Shown in pieces: positions 33,085 through 44,417 of a stretch of 64,000 nucleotides of DNA. The notes under the pieces were generated by a model. The model searched no databases. It had not been told where the DNA came from and saw only the letters and a list, made by a program, of their open reading frames with translations. Origin of the DNA: Patellaria atrata CBS 101060 (lineage: Eukaryota; Ascomycota; Dothideomycetes; Patellariales; Patellariaceae); NCBI GenBank assembly GCA_010093705.1, contig MU006097.1, forward strand, positions 968,715 through 1,032,714, in the 5' to 3' direction. A program made the position numbers and the translations under genes. Position 1 is the first letter of the stretch. Each line of letters starts with the position of its first letter.

Positions 33085-34310
33085 AAATTTGACTTTTAAA
33101 GCAAGGCAGTATAGATTATACAACAACGCGCGAGCAGATAGTATCCAGATACAAACTTAGCCGATATAGCAATGTACATGTACACTCGCTCGTTTACGGT
33201 ATAACTACTTACCTAGTATAAACTCTAGCAATGCTAGACCATGATGGCCCGAGAAAACGAGAGAAAAGAAAAAAAACAAAAAACCCCACGAGGCTATCTT
33301 CGAGAAGTCACCTACCCCATATGAGGTGGTCTCGTTGCACAACCTCTGTTTCATGTGCCGGTGATCCAGTAATGGGGTGAGCGAAAGTGGGACCTCTCTC
33401 TTATCAATATTTCGCCCATTTCCATTTTCTGCCCCATGACCTGCTGTACGACCAACAAAAGTTACAACACCACGGCACAGTCAAAAGTCACTGGGAACTA
33501 AAGCAAGTAACGTGTTCTCTCATCTCTGTGCCGTCTCTCGTCTGCGTCGTCGGACAGGAAAAAAAAACTCCACCCGGGCCTCAAAAGACCTGGGCCGGCA
33601 GGAAAGTAATCGTGACCTGAAACTATTGTAACCTTCTGAAGTAGAAACTGGAAAGGCGGCCAACAGCACACTTCCCTCGAAAGGAACGTGGTAAGAAAAA
33701 TACGCCGAACAAACTCTTTGCGTACAGAGGAACCTCCAACACATGTACTGCACGAGCGGGAACGATACGACATACTACTCGCGGAGGAAGGTGATGGTAC
33801 ATTTCTTTCATTTCGCTTTCGCTTTGAAGCAGAGGAACTAGTTCTATTGGTCGTCATTTTTTCCCGTAGAAAGGAATAGGTATTATTTTGATCCTCTGAA
33901 CTCTATATACACGTGTTTCTCATAACGAAAGGATTTCATTTGAGAAAGGCGCACCATCGCCTGGGGGATGGGGGCGCGCACGGGCGGGGAGGGGGAAGTA
34001 CCTGCCCAATTCTATAGTCCATTGCATACGCTGCAAAATCCCACCAGAACGCCAGTGTAGTCGGTGAGGACGTGATGTGGAATTTCTATCGGATAAGGCG
34101 GAAGGACAACGGAAAAAGTCAAGAAGTAAACAAATCAAGAACAAGAAAAAAAAAAAAAGACACGATCGACAAAGACGGTAGATTTGGGGATATCGAACAG
34201 AATTATCATTAACTCGTGTGTTGCTAAAACAATCATCTGTGAATTTTAATTTTCCAAAGTTCCCACCCCAGCACCAAGAATAGAAAGACAAAGTTTTGTT
34301 GTGCGGGGAT
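33085..34310. other. Intergenic between convergent serine hydrolase and AflR-like gene
   Basis: 1.2 kb expected to hold two 3' UTRs. Several A-runs are present (for example ~34146-34158). Short frames on both strands overlap each other and are not called. Confidence 0.6.
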
Positions 34311-35609
34311 CTAAGCCTCGCAGCAGCAAAAGCGATCGAGCTTCGCAATCAGCTCCTCCACCGACGGCAGTAAGAATTGCTCGAAGCAGGCGAACATGCC
34401 CCACTGTCTCGCGCCCACGAACTGGTGGCCCTCGACCTTGGTCTTGCGGCCGAACTTCTCGAACGTGCCGCCCAACTTGCGCAATTCCCGACGGAACAGT
34501 TGTGCCTTGACTCTGCTCTCGACCTCCTTGTCGAGCTTGAAGATTCCCTTCGCCGCGGCGGGTGATGATACCGATGATGAGGATGACGCACTCCTCTTGT
34601 GGCCGTTGTTGCCGCCGCTCGGCTCCACTAACTCGTCCCGGTAAACGGTCTGGTACCAGCCGACCAGGTTCGAGCCAATGGTCGCGAGGAGGAACGGCAG
34701 GCGGAAGTCTTGGCTGCACAGTGGACAACTCTGTTGTTGCGCCAGAATGTGTTCGAAAGTTGCGACCGCTTGAATGCTCGCCGTCAGAATCTGATCTGAG
34801 GAAGCTTTGTTCCCCGAAGGTAGTATTTTCGCCTTCTCGTGCACCGCCTTCAACTTGTAAATATCCTCAAGCGTCCTCGATGCTTTCGTCATGCACGGGT
34901 GGTCGGCCCCCATGGGGCCGATCGGCGCGCTCGAGTAAGCCGGCACGCTGGTGGGAATAACGTTCTCGATATTCTCGGATAGCCATGCAGCCATGCTGTC
35001 AGTATTATTTTCGGGGGTGGTGATCGGGCTGAAGTTGTCATCGTATTCTTCTGATGGACCCTCAGACAACGAGTCGAATAATGGTGACTGAGATCTCTCG
35101 GACCCAGAGTCAAAGTTCGTGCTGGGGGACATGGAGGGCATCGCGGGGAGGGACGGCTGAGGCACTGGCGAGTAGCTGCCCGCGCCCGTCTGCCACAAGC
35201 TCTCATCGAGGAACTCGTGCAGTAGGAAATCGTCGTTTTCTGAGATCATGGGACCGGTATGGGTTTGGAGGAAAGCTGGTTCGGAATCAAGGTAGAATTG
35301 CATCTTTGAGTCTGATTCATTCTGGAAGGCCATATCGAGGCGCTGTCGCTTGTTCGAGTCGAAGTTCTTGAGGTTGTTCCCCGCAACGTAAGAAGACCTG
35401 CTCTCTTTGCGTGGTGCTGTGCTGTAGTCACAGTCCAAGCCCAACTGACGGCATCGACGACAGTGAGGTTTTTGCTTGCTACACCTCATTCCAGATGTGG
35501 TGCATCCTCTGCAAGCGTTGTAGGCATGTTGGCCAACGAAGCCAGCGTACCCAATTGGGTTCATGGCACTCTGAGCCATTGGAGTATAGTAAGATGAGTA
35601 GGCGGCCAT
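34311..35609 (-). CDS. Zn2Cys6 transcription factor, AflR-like architecture
   Basis: A single exon of 432 aa. The binuclear cluster uses cysteines 33, 36, 43, 50, 53 and 60 (C-x2-C-x6-C-x6-C-x2-C-x6-C). The loop between Cys36 and Cys43 reads TTSGMR and lacks the usual Lys/Arg pair, so DNA contacts may differ; a basic patch follows the cluster ('NKRQRL'). The middle is acidic and Ser/Pro-rich, suitable for activation. The C-terminal part ('TFEHILAQQQSCPLC', 'LLATIGSNLVGWYQTVYRDE', then a helical 'VKAQLFRRELRKLGGTFEKF') resembles the C-terminal domain of AflR-type regulators (PF08493). AflR itself controls aflatoxin genes, but no biosynthetic cluster lies beside this gene, so a secondary-metabolism role is not supported. 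The coding 3' half is GC-rich. Confidence 0.82.
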   Translation of the reverse strand: MAAYSSYYTPMAQSAMNPIGYAGFVGQHAYNACRGCTTSGMRCSKQKPHCRRCRQLGLDCDYSTAPRKESRSSYVAGNNLKNFDSNKRQRLDMAFQNESDSKMQFYLDSEPAFLQTHTGPMISENDDFLLHEFLDESLWQTGAGSYSPVPQPSLPAMPSMSPSTNFDSGSERSQSPLFDSLSEGPSEEYDDNFSPITTPENNTDSMAAWLSENIENVIPTSVPAYSSAPIGPMGADHPCMTKASRTLEDIYKLKAVHEKAKILPSGNKASSDQILTASIQAVATFEHILAQQQSCPLCSQDFRLPFLLATIGSNLVGWYQTVYRDELVEPSGGNNGHKRSASSSSSVSSPAAAKGIFKLDKEVESRVKAQLFRRELRKLGGTFEKFGRKTKVEGHQFVGARQWGMFACFEQFLLPSVEELIAKLDRFCCCEA

Positions 35610-35915
35610 GGTGATATGATGCTGTGAGGAGCTATGGTATAGTTCGTAGACGCGACGATTGGAAAAAAGTCAACTGCAGAACGCGGAGCCGAGAGGGGTA
35701 GTAAATAGTTTAAGAGCTATTCAGAGGCGGTGATAGAGGTATGACACACGTGATGGTGAGACTGATATTCATTGACGGTGAGGATGGTCACGGATGTACG
35801 TTCCCTTTAAAACAAATGTGCCAGCTGTATGCGAATAACCCACGGACATGGTGGTATACAAGTCCCAACTCAGAAAGGATCTGATCTCGACAACCCGAAA
35901 CGAAACCAAACGTGC

Positions 35916-35965
35916 GTAGCCTTGAGTAGCCCTGGGTAGCCCTGGGTAGCCCTGGGTAGGCCCTG
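35916..35965. repeat. 10-bp tandem repeat, unit GTAGCCCTGG
   Basis: About four to five consecutive copies; the first is imperfect (GTAGCCTTGA), the next three are exact and the last is partial. It lies 0.3 kb upstream of the AflR-like start. Confidence 0.88.
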
Positions 35966-36151
35966 CACAGGCTTGCACTGACCTACATCGAGGGTGTGCA
36001 GGCGAAGGATCATTAGCACAGCTTAGCTGCACGACGCCTATGTCCCGCAAAAGCTGTGACACCAAAACACCATGGATGAAAGATGCATGAGCTGTCTGGA
36101 GGATGTAGATACGTACAGTAAGGTATGTCCAGGACGGAGTTGCGGAGTCGT

Positions 36152-36218
36152 TATCCCTACTATCCCTACCTTACCTTTCCTTAACCTTTCCTTAACCTTT
36201 CCTTACCTTTTCCTTACC
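36152..36218. repeat. 11-bp tandem repeat, unit ACCTTTCCTTA
   Basis: Pyrimidine-rich array: two TATCCCTAC units, then three to four copies of ACCTTTCCTTA with small changes. It lies 0.55-0.6 kb upstream of the AflR-like start. Confidence 0.85.
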
Positions 36219-36500
36219 ACACCCGCACCTTCAGGTACTTTCCCAGCCCCTAGTTACCATTCATGTCCATGTCCATATCCCATGTCAATCAGCCTGCATC
36301 CAGTAAAAAAAGGCCACCAGGCCGCAATCTATTACCCTGTTTTCCATCTCTTGCGCCAGAATTCGCTAACATCTCAAAACCTATCATTTCCTTTCGCAGC
36401 AATTCGGGACAAGTATAGTTGGTGGAAGGGGCGCAGCCTTGCCGTCCATCTCTTGCAACTATTCTCGACAGCACCTAAAGGCTTATAGAGTTAAAGTTAT

Positions 36501-39500
36501 CAGTATCTATTTAGATCTCCCGAGGTGTTTTCTGGTAATTACTTCTCGAATTGAGCCCCAAAGCTATTCTGGAGCTCGAGAACTGGAACTAGAACGATGA
36601 TAGACATGACATATCTCTGAGAAGTCTAGGGACATCGCGCACTGCTTCAGGTACAAAGCACGACAATACCTATCATGCGGCTCGCGCGTTGGCGTAACCT
36701 ATAGACGTAGTATCATATTGGTCAAGATATGAAGCTTGTGTAAACACGTCTTGATAGAAAGGTGCTCAGTGCTCGTCCGGACCGGGGCTCCAGTCGTACC
36801 CGGGCTGACAGCACGGACTGCGATCTCGTTTCACAGAAGCCAACAAACGGCTACGTCTTCTAGAAGGAGGCTCACCCTACTTCCGGCCCCTTGGTAAGCC
36901 TCTGTCTCGGCTGCTATTTTTCATCTTGTGCAGATACTTTCCACGTCTGTGCCGGTACCTGGGCTTGAGACCTGCTGTACACAATGTGAACTAGCCTGGC
37001 CTTACAAGACCATATTGTCCCACACTGTCGATCCTACACCTACTTAGGCCATACTCCAACGTCTGCTAGTAACCATCACCCAAGCTGGCTACACAAAATC
37101 CCCCGTCCAATCCTAGCCTCTTTTACTTCTCGTACCTGAAGGGACACTGTTCTACAATATCGGTCCTGCATTCGGCGATTTCTCTGAAACGAGACGAAAG
37201 ATGACCATGAGTGGTTTCCATCGTGAAGTACACCAAAAATAGGAAATACGATGACTTATCATTAAAATGCACACTGGAAAGCGGCCCGAACCGATTTTCT
37301 GCATTCGGATTATTGCTGTGAGCTTCCAATTCGTCCAAACCTAAGGAATTATCTTTTTGGGACAACATCGTCACGAACAGAGCTGTCCTTCTCTAAGTTG
37401 GTGATATGTGATGTCGAAGTTTGGACAGTATCACGCCCTTCGATCTCGATGAGTCTGGATATCAAGTGACCCGTTTCTGTAGTTGACCTTTCCGTATATT
37501 CAAATCGTCCGACTAGGCAACCAACAACAACTGCTTCTATGAAGACGAAGTCCAGAAGAGTGACCTGAAACAATAATGGAAGCAATCTACAAGTGGTAGA
37601 ACCAAATCCTCCGTGGTTCCTCCAAATGGAAGTGGCGTGGGTCCTGTGGGGCAGTGGGAATACTGTGGAGATGTAAATTCGCTGATGCACGATTATGACT
37701 ACACCTCGAGCTCCCATGTTAAATGGTACGTTTTCTGCAGGTGAGCAATCTAGGCCAAGTGGAGGCCGTTTTCGAGGAGGCCGTTGGGGTGGCCATCCTG
37801 AGGGCCGATATCTTGAAACTCTGTTTGAAGATCGTCTGGAGCAGTCTCGACACGATGTACAGTCGCTCCAGAGGGACTGTCAATGTGACCTGCATGTGCG
37901 GGAAATCCCCAGTTTCTGCCGAGTTGCATTGTTACAGATTGGAATACACAAAGCTGCATCGCCAGTTTCTTAAACACCCATGTTGATATCAGACGCGAGC
38001 CGTATCGAATGTTACGAACCTTTGAATGGCAGACGCGGAATCGATAAACGAGACGCAAACATTGTTTCTAAAGGTCAAACAAACCAGTCTGTTGTGCTAT
38101 TCCATCGCTTCAGTCCAAAAATTCCAAGGTGTTGAGGCTCCTTCGTCAGCTTTTGATCGTTGAAACTGTCCGAGCTTGATCAGTATGGGGTTTCAGCCAA
38201 TCCTCGCGGTCTGATGATACGACTTTAAAGTTTCCATGGAGAGATGTCCAATCAGACAAGTGAGAGTGTACTATAGATTATGAAATTAACAAATACTGGA
38301 CAGTACCTGTTCCGATATAGTAAGCAGCTTCTCACTGACGGTAAGGAAATGTAGATGGGACAACAATTTAGCGTTTACCACCAACTGTCAACACCAATCG
38401 CTTTAAAAAATAGTAAAATAAAAGAGAAAAGTTTACCAGTATGATAGGGACGGCCCCCGAGAGCGTGAAGGGAGAACTGCCGCGACTGTCGCTTGTAGAG
38501 TGAAGTTCAGATGCGGACAAATCTTATCATGAGCTGAGACACACAATTACACGAGGCAGGAATACAGAGAAGAATAGGTGAAGTTCATTGCATATCTCTG
38601 CCGACTTTCTCCGCTTGCCAACAATGTTGGCACTCAGTCAAGTGACTGCTGTACATCGGCGAATGCCGTCAAACTCTAGACTGAGATCTGCGATACCTCA
38701 GGTAGATCGTAGTAAGTATGGAGGAGTGAAGATAGCCAAGATATTATGGGTGAGGAACACTTCACGTCAGTCGCTTAGGCGACAAAAATAGCGGAAGTGA
38801 AGAAAACGAAAGCGGCTTATACCGAAGAAGCCGAGGGTCCAAGTGCGATAGTCCAAAAAGATGTAGCAAACTTGCAAGATAGTAAGGTCGTCCTCGAAGG
38901 AAGAGGTGCATCGTGGATTATCGACCCGCTGTGCGCGGCCTGATTCCTTCGAGCCCTGGACCCCACGAGGGACCTGGATGCTCACTCGAGCCACTGAAAA
39001 CATATATCCCAGACAAATGATAACATCGTAGTACAGAGTGTGATGACTCTTGCATTCACTTTCGTCGGTTTCGTATCCTCTGTAATGGTTCTATATGATA
39101 TTGTTGGTGGTAATAGTGGCGCTCGGTAGCTTGTTCTAGTTCCGCATGCCAACGTGTCCCTCACAAGTAGTTACCATGTAAGTCGTTCAAAACAGTAATA
39201 TATGATGTGCGTTATAGTGTTGAGTTGATCTATCGTAATTATCCAGTTACTGTCAGTAGTACGTCCTTTGAGTTATTGAGCCGTTTAGCTGCGTAGGTGC
39301 GATCTCGAACTAGGCGCGATAAGTTGGCAGATGTTGGATTATCACGCTAATGTTAATGTAGATGTGCGTATTCGCACGTGGAATATCGTAAAGAGTGAGC
39401 ACGTCAGCCAGGGATGGGAATTTTGAGATTGATTGAGTGGCTGAGATAATACCTCGACCAGGGTTGGTTGGCCAGCAGGAGATGTCGGTTTCGACGCTTT

Positions 39501-40984
39501 GGACGAGAAAGAACATGGGCTGTATTGATCCCACGACTATCTCTATACTGGTCTTGGTGTTTTGCGGAGCATTTCTGCAACCATCATAAGACTCTGAATC
39601 TGATCTTGAGGCCAAAACCAGAAACTCACGGGGTATATCTCCTCTTCTCGAAAGAGACAATTCGTGCTTCAGATCGCTCGCTTTTCCCCTCGATTGATGA
39701 TAGCCCCCATTTTGAATTGCTAGCGAACTCTTGTGATTAATCATTATTGATGAGGGCCCTTATTGACAAGGGCCTTGCTCTGCTAAGATAAGTGTTAGTA
39801 AATGGAGGTGTTGTCGCCCCTTGGCCCCGGCGTCTATAGACTTATGAATGTTGTTGGTTTCCAGCAGGGATGGTGATGCAAGAGCAAGGGTTATACCTTA
39901 TTGAGCCCAATCGCTAAATCTTCCAAGGTTATCACTTTCGCACGCTTTCTGTACTGTTGAACTTCCTCATCAAGTAATCAAGGACCCATGGGGCTGTGTG
40001 TCCTTCCCGTGCCAGCCGTGCCCCAAAAACGATACACCAAACGTACGATCAGCATATCTTCTTCTTAGTAAGAATTCCTCCTCTACCATTATTTCCGCCA
40101 TTGAATTTATCAGGCCTGCTAGGCCAATCTGTCGCAACGGGCATTGGCCAGAAATGTCTATCTTTGGGTGTTGGGGTGGACGATGCTTTTTCTCGTTCCA
40201 TTGCTATCCCTTCAACCTCACCTACGAGGCTTACTACCCCCAGTGGTAATGGTGGGGTACAGCTTCCTGTGGAGACTGGAGAATAGGTACCACCTCTTTA
40301 GTGCATCTATTTTGGAACTCATATGAACCGTTAACCTCTCGGTCTGAACCGAGTGAAGGTGTTTCAGAAGCTGTGTTTCAGAAATACATTCTCAGAACCG
40401 TCCCGATCGTGCTTCTCGAGGGAAGATTGTACCTGGCCGTGCGCTTTTCTGTTCAGAAGAAGGTCCCGCCCCTTCCACTAGATATCATCCTCACCGGCTT
40501 ATGTCTCTGACAATTCCTTTAAGGGGTTGCGTATCTGGGTAGGTAGTGGACGCCGCCAAACGAATGGCTTGCGATGTACAGTCACCATAACATCTATCGG
40601 ATCTGCCGAATTTGAACCGTCGAGAGATCTCTAGACGCTGAGCGTCTCACTAAGTACTTCTCTCCTGGAGAATGTATCCGTGGACTTGGCATAAGTTAGA
40701 AACGCAGATCTTTGTATTGTAGATGGTTGAGTGGTCATCGAGACTACGGAGTTACCTCCCCCTGGATCAGCGTGGATCGAATCCTGTTTGTCGATGACCA
40801 TCACGATTGTAAGGGGAGATTGGAAAGAGGAATTATCCTTTTGCGTTGTAGTCATCGACCCGTAGCTGATCGATTTGTCTTCACAAACATCCATTGATAG
40901 GCGAACCGTCTAAGTTTCAGGTCAGTCATCCACCCTAGAAGTTCGCTCTCAACGCCGTAACAGTAAACTGACGATATTGTATAG
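36501..40984. other. 4.5 kb gene-poor stretch with orphan protein-like frames
   Basis: Individually protein-like but incomplete frames include 37349-37717 minus (a hydrophobic segment then a polar tail, with the frame apparently continuing in another phase at 37123-37374), 37723-37986 plus (helical, ending 'LEYTKLHRQFLKHPC') and 39310-39744 minus (polar, 'LASRSDSES', like a cytoplasmic tail). None could be tied to a start, splice partners or a family. They may be decayed genes. A GC-rich hairpin lies at 39753-39776. Confidence 0.45.
39753..39776. repeat. Short hairpin-forming inverted repeat
   Basis: GGCCCTT (39755-39761) pairs with AAGGGCC (39768-39774) around a 6-nt loop, extendable by one wobble and one A-T pair. 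Confidence 0.6.
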
Positions 40985-41300
40985 GTATTCCGACTGGCCT
41001 GAGGATTGGAGACCCTTATTCGATGCGTTGGTGATCACGGTTTCGATACAATGTCCCATGGCCTGCGAGGTGAGGTTCCAACTATTCAATCAACCAAGAA
41101 TGGTATTGGCCATCGTGTTGTTCGTAACTAGGAGTTATTGACTGATAACGGGTGTGCAGTTGATAGGAAAACAGGACGAGTTTCAGGTCAATCACCGATG
41201 GGAATCTGCTCAACGCATTAACAATATACCAAGGAATCTAAGGAGAGGTAGTGCCGACGCCCTAGAATTGCTGACGCTCGTTCGTCGTTGTCGTGATTAG
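40985..41300 (+). CDS. Two 3'-terminal exons of an unidentified gene
   Basis: Exons 40985-41069 and 41160-41300 join in phase 0 across a 90-nt intron (GTGAGG..GCAG) and end in TAG. They encode a segment starting 'YSDWPEDWRPLFDAL' and ending 'ALELLTLVRRCRD'. A preceding intron seems to end at 40984 (TAG acceptor with a GTCAGT donor near 40920), but the exon before it is only about 20 nt and anything further upstream could not be resolved. I do not recognise the family. The clean splice signals argue for a real or recently functional gene; the missing 5' part argues for decay or for exons I failed to see. Confidence 0.35.
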
Positions 41301-42313
41301 GACTGCGAACCACTGCCTCATAATCTGGAAGGAGATGTCCCATCCGCCAATCGGTTTAGGACCATACCCTCTCTTTCATTCCTAGTCATGGAATTCCCCT
41401 TCCACTATACGCTCGCGATTATTGGTTTTGTACTCCCCTATATAAATAGTCAAAACATAGGGATGAATTACCAACCGTACAAAGGATCTGACCGTACAAA
41501 AAATAGTTGAATATGCGGCAAAAGTAAGAGGCTTCTAGCAGTTGTTATGACAGCGTATAGAAGCCGGTATGGCTAACGTGACAATCGAAGCGGAAAGTGT
41601 GGTTTGCACCTTCAAGTTTCTCCGTATCCTTCATTCCATAATAGATTAAGGCTGCCAAAGGATCTTTACTAGGTACGTCATAGCCATTTGCACGGAAAGC
41701 GCTGAAAGCGAATGCACTACGCAATAGCACAATAGTAGAAAGGGGTCTTGTTTTGATACCTTAGTATGGCCATGCAGATGAAGTGTAGGATCGAATGTTG
41801 TAGTCTGAAAAGTGAAGCTCTAACAGTGCTGCTTAGGAAGGCGTTTAAGAAGGGCAAGAGCATTAAAAGACTAGCCCTCCTTTCTCATCTCGACTTCTAG
41901 CCGTGGGTGTGAAGTGGAGTGAAATATACCACCTGAGAAGATGCTTATGCACGATAATGTCTTGAGACTAAAAGACCTATCGTCCTTTCTCTTCACGCTT
42001 CTAGCTGCTGTGTGAAGCCGTACACAACCCAACTCGAACGTATTGTGACATTAAGATTTCAGGAACCCATACACAATGTAATAGGAAGATCCGGATAGAG
42101 GAACTCGAGCACAATGTGCACTGCGCTTACAATATTACCACGGCTTCTAGCCCCTTTGTGCGAAATAATAACATTGTAATCCCCACGTCATTATTTTGAC
42201 TGCTTCCATGCTCTTAAATAGTCCACGTAGTTTGATGCCCAATTTTACCTCATCTACACGACGCAACAAACATTCATATTATATTGGCTCACTCAAATCC
42301 CCAAATAGAAACA
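41301..42313. other. Intergenic, with a diverged duplicated segment
   Basis: No gene. It contains an imperfect direct repeat of about 52 nt (listed separately). A TATA-like CTTAAATA lies near 42212, about 100 bp upstream of the ATG of the SprT-like relic. Confidence 0.5.
41864..42020. repeat. Imperfect ~52-nt direct repeat
   Basis: Copy 1 at about 41864-41917 and copy 2 at about 41968-42020. Shared anchors are TAAAAGAC, TCCTTTCTC, CTTCTAGC and GTGTGAAG in the same order and spacing, roughly 80 percent identical by eye. A third, weaker CTTCTAGCC block lies near 42140. Confidence 0.6.
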
Positions 42314-43481
42314 ATGAATGCGCTGAGTATAGAAGAATTGCCTAATCCATTGGCTGGTATCATGAGCACGTCTAGGACTCCTTATGGCGACAGCAAAAGT
42401 ACTCAGGTACCCTTTTGTAACATCGAGAGCTCGCTTAATAGGAAAGACCATCAGTACCGCGAATCGCGGGAAGAGTCCTTTCCAGAACTAGAGACTCCCG
42501 TCCCACTAAACAATCCAACTCTGCTTGATGATGACAAAATGCTTCTTCTTGCACATTATCCGCCATCTACTACGGACGGATTAACGTCTCAAGATGAGGC
42601 AGATGATTTTTTCGAGATAGACGAGAAGATTCGGACGCTAGTTGAGGAACACACGTCCGCGAATGAGGCTAGACTACGAACAGAAGATTATAGAATCTTC
42701 TACATCAATAGTAAGGGCAAGGGTGGAAAGATTCGATGCTGGCGAGCCATGTAAATGTCCAGTATGCTGTCCAGAAGGTTATCGTCCTCTAGTAGAAGAT
42801 AGGGATCACGCTATTATCGAGCATTAGAACTTCGTCTTCAGGCGAGGTGATAGTTGGACCTGGTGTCTCAAACCCAAAGGGCATGAACCGATGAACTTAG
42901 TGTCGCAGACCGTCAACCACTGGACTTGGGTAAAAGGCGAGATTTCTTCTTGTTCGATGCTAGAGTACGATAAGACAACCTTGGTAGACTGGGCATTCTG
43001 GAAGAAGCGGTATTACATGCTTCTAGACACGGAAGACGCATATGGAGTTCACTAACGCAGTGCTTAACCGGTGTGCCGACATTTTCAACCGCCTATTCTT
43101 CCTGAATGCCCTCAAAGGTGTGAAGGTTGAATGGGGCCCAGATCTCCTCAATGATCGAGCACGGTCTCTCGTACACCATAGTGGAGCAGTCAATTCGGTC
43201 ATCCGTCTCCAATCCCGTATGGAACTGGTAGATGAGCGCAATAATGTGGACCTGATCCTAGGATCGCTGTTATTCAAAATGGCGCGCATGTAAATCATAA
43301 TTTATAGCTGCACCAAGGACGTTACTGCGAGACACTGCGGAAACAGAATCTTGGGAAGGCGAATGAAGGCCGTGCTCTGCTTTGGTTGGGCGCAGCATGC
43401 CTGACGATACTTGAGGTTAAATGTTCAATTGGACCTTCTTGGTACCTGGTATAGGGAATCGAGGGTCTATGGCTTTTGCCC
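42314..43481 (+). pseudogene. Degenerate SprT-like metalloprotease gene
   Basis: An acidic N-terminal frame starts at the ATG 42314 ('MNALSIEELPNPL') and runs to ~42710. Coding then shifts frame ('PVCCPEGYRPLVEDRD', followed after an in-frame TAG by 'RRGDSWTWCLKPKGHEPMN'), and shifts again to 43042-43293 ('CADIFNRLFFLNALKGVKVEWGPDLL'). This last part matches the start of a SprT-like domain, and 'ILGSLLFKMARM*IIIYSC' sits where SprT-like proteins carry 'LLHEMxHAY'. The two zinc-binding His and the catalytic Glu are replaced and a TAA follows. The expected glycine-rich third-ligand segment continues in yet another frame ('NEGRALLWLGAACL', to the TAG at ~43481). Some shifts could be introns (a CACTAACGCAG acceptor lies at ~43060), but the lost HExxH motif and stop argue for a broken gene. 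SprT/Spartan proteins remove DNA-protein crosslinks. Confidence 0.45.
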
Positions 43482-44417
43482 TTCTTTACATTAACAGCGG
43501 ATATTCCTTCTTAAGGATAGGTTTCTTTACAACTAGATGAATAATCAATGTTAGGATTTGTGACCTTGACAATATATCCCGTCACCATAATGAATTGATT
43601 GAAACTCGTAGCAGTTCGTATGGCTCCACTTTTGTAATTAGGTTTCCTCTTAAATAGTGCCAAAGACGTAAGGTAGATTGAAAGTGTCTCCCGAAGGTGT
43701 CTCCCGAAGGTGTCTCCCGAAGGTGTGTTACCTAGGTAAGAAATCTTCTCAGAATCGGAGGCAAGGATTTCTCCCGAGTTGCGTTCCCCAACTCTTTCCA
43801 ATAAAAAAGAGAATAGAAACAGTCTCGAAGATAGAACCGAAGACGAGACTTACCCCACAAACCCTAATAACTAAACCCAAAGGGTCGCTGATACTAGGTA
43901 AATGGTCCAGTATGGTTAACGACCGTCAATCTATATGCCTGCATTGATGTTTCACCATTGTAGAAGAGATCTTAATTGACCGTACTGGCCGAACCCGAAA
44001 TGTGCATAACGTACACTAAGCTCAGACCAGGGACTCTGAGGGTTATGTTTTTAGCTAATATATTCCGACCAGTCATTGATTAAGCTTTTTAAGAATCCGA
44101 GAGTGCATCTTGATGTTGTTCGTAGGTATTGCAAGTCCTCAACGTATCAAGATTTCGCTTGGCAGATATCCTTTAGTAGCTTGTATTCCGAACAGAGGTC
44201 GTCCAAGGGTCGCCGAGATATGTTGCCCAAAAACGGTTCTTCAAGGGTGGAGGAAAACTACCTTCCCCGAAGGGAAGTTTTCGAGTTTCCTCGGAGAAGG
44301 GTGGTGTGCTTCGTAAGCAAGTCCTCGTATTACAGTTTCTAGTGAGAATGTCGTTGGCATTGCCTGTGAGTATTCCAGCATTCGATAGACCAGCCTTACA
44401 CTCTTTAGACCCTTCCC
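43482..44417. other. Intergenic with a 13-bp tandem repeat
   Basis: No supported gene between the SprT-like relic and the 3' end of BUD32. Overlapping frames at 44.08-44.34 kb are in two phases of the same sequence and match no family. Confidence 0.5.
43684..43724. repeat. 13-bp tandem repeat, unit GTGTCTCCCGAAG
   Basis: Three exact consecutive copies plus the start of a fourth. Confidence 0.95.

Larger units (their letters stand above)
35610..36500. other. Upstream region of AflR-like gene with two tandem-repeat arrays
   Basis: Expected promoter of the minus-strand regulator. It carries a 10-bp and an 11-bp tandem array (listed separately). No gene was called; an open frame across the arrays is a by-product of the repeats. 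Confidence 0.6.

Noticed and set aside
34246-34960. Several long frames overlapping the AflR-like gene
   Set aside because: All are Arg/Ser/Pro-rich shadows of the GC-rich 3' half of that gene.
36152-36218. Telomere-like or interstitial telomeric repeat
   Set aside because: The unit ACCTTTCCTTA is not TTAGGG/CCCTAA, and copies are few; it is a plain tandem repeat.
34311-36500. Secondary-metabolite cluster around the AflR-like gene
   Set aside because: No polyketide synthase, NRPS, terpene cyclase, P450 or efflux gene lies in the window; one regulator and one hydrolase are not enough.
36152-43724. CRISPR-like spaced repeats
   Set aside because: The repeats at 35.9, 36.2 and 43.7 kb are head-to-tail without spacers, and the host is a eukaryote.
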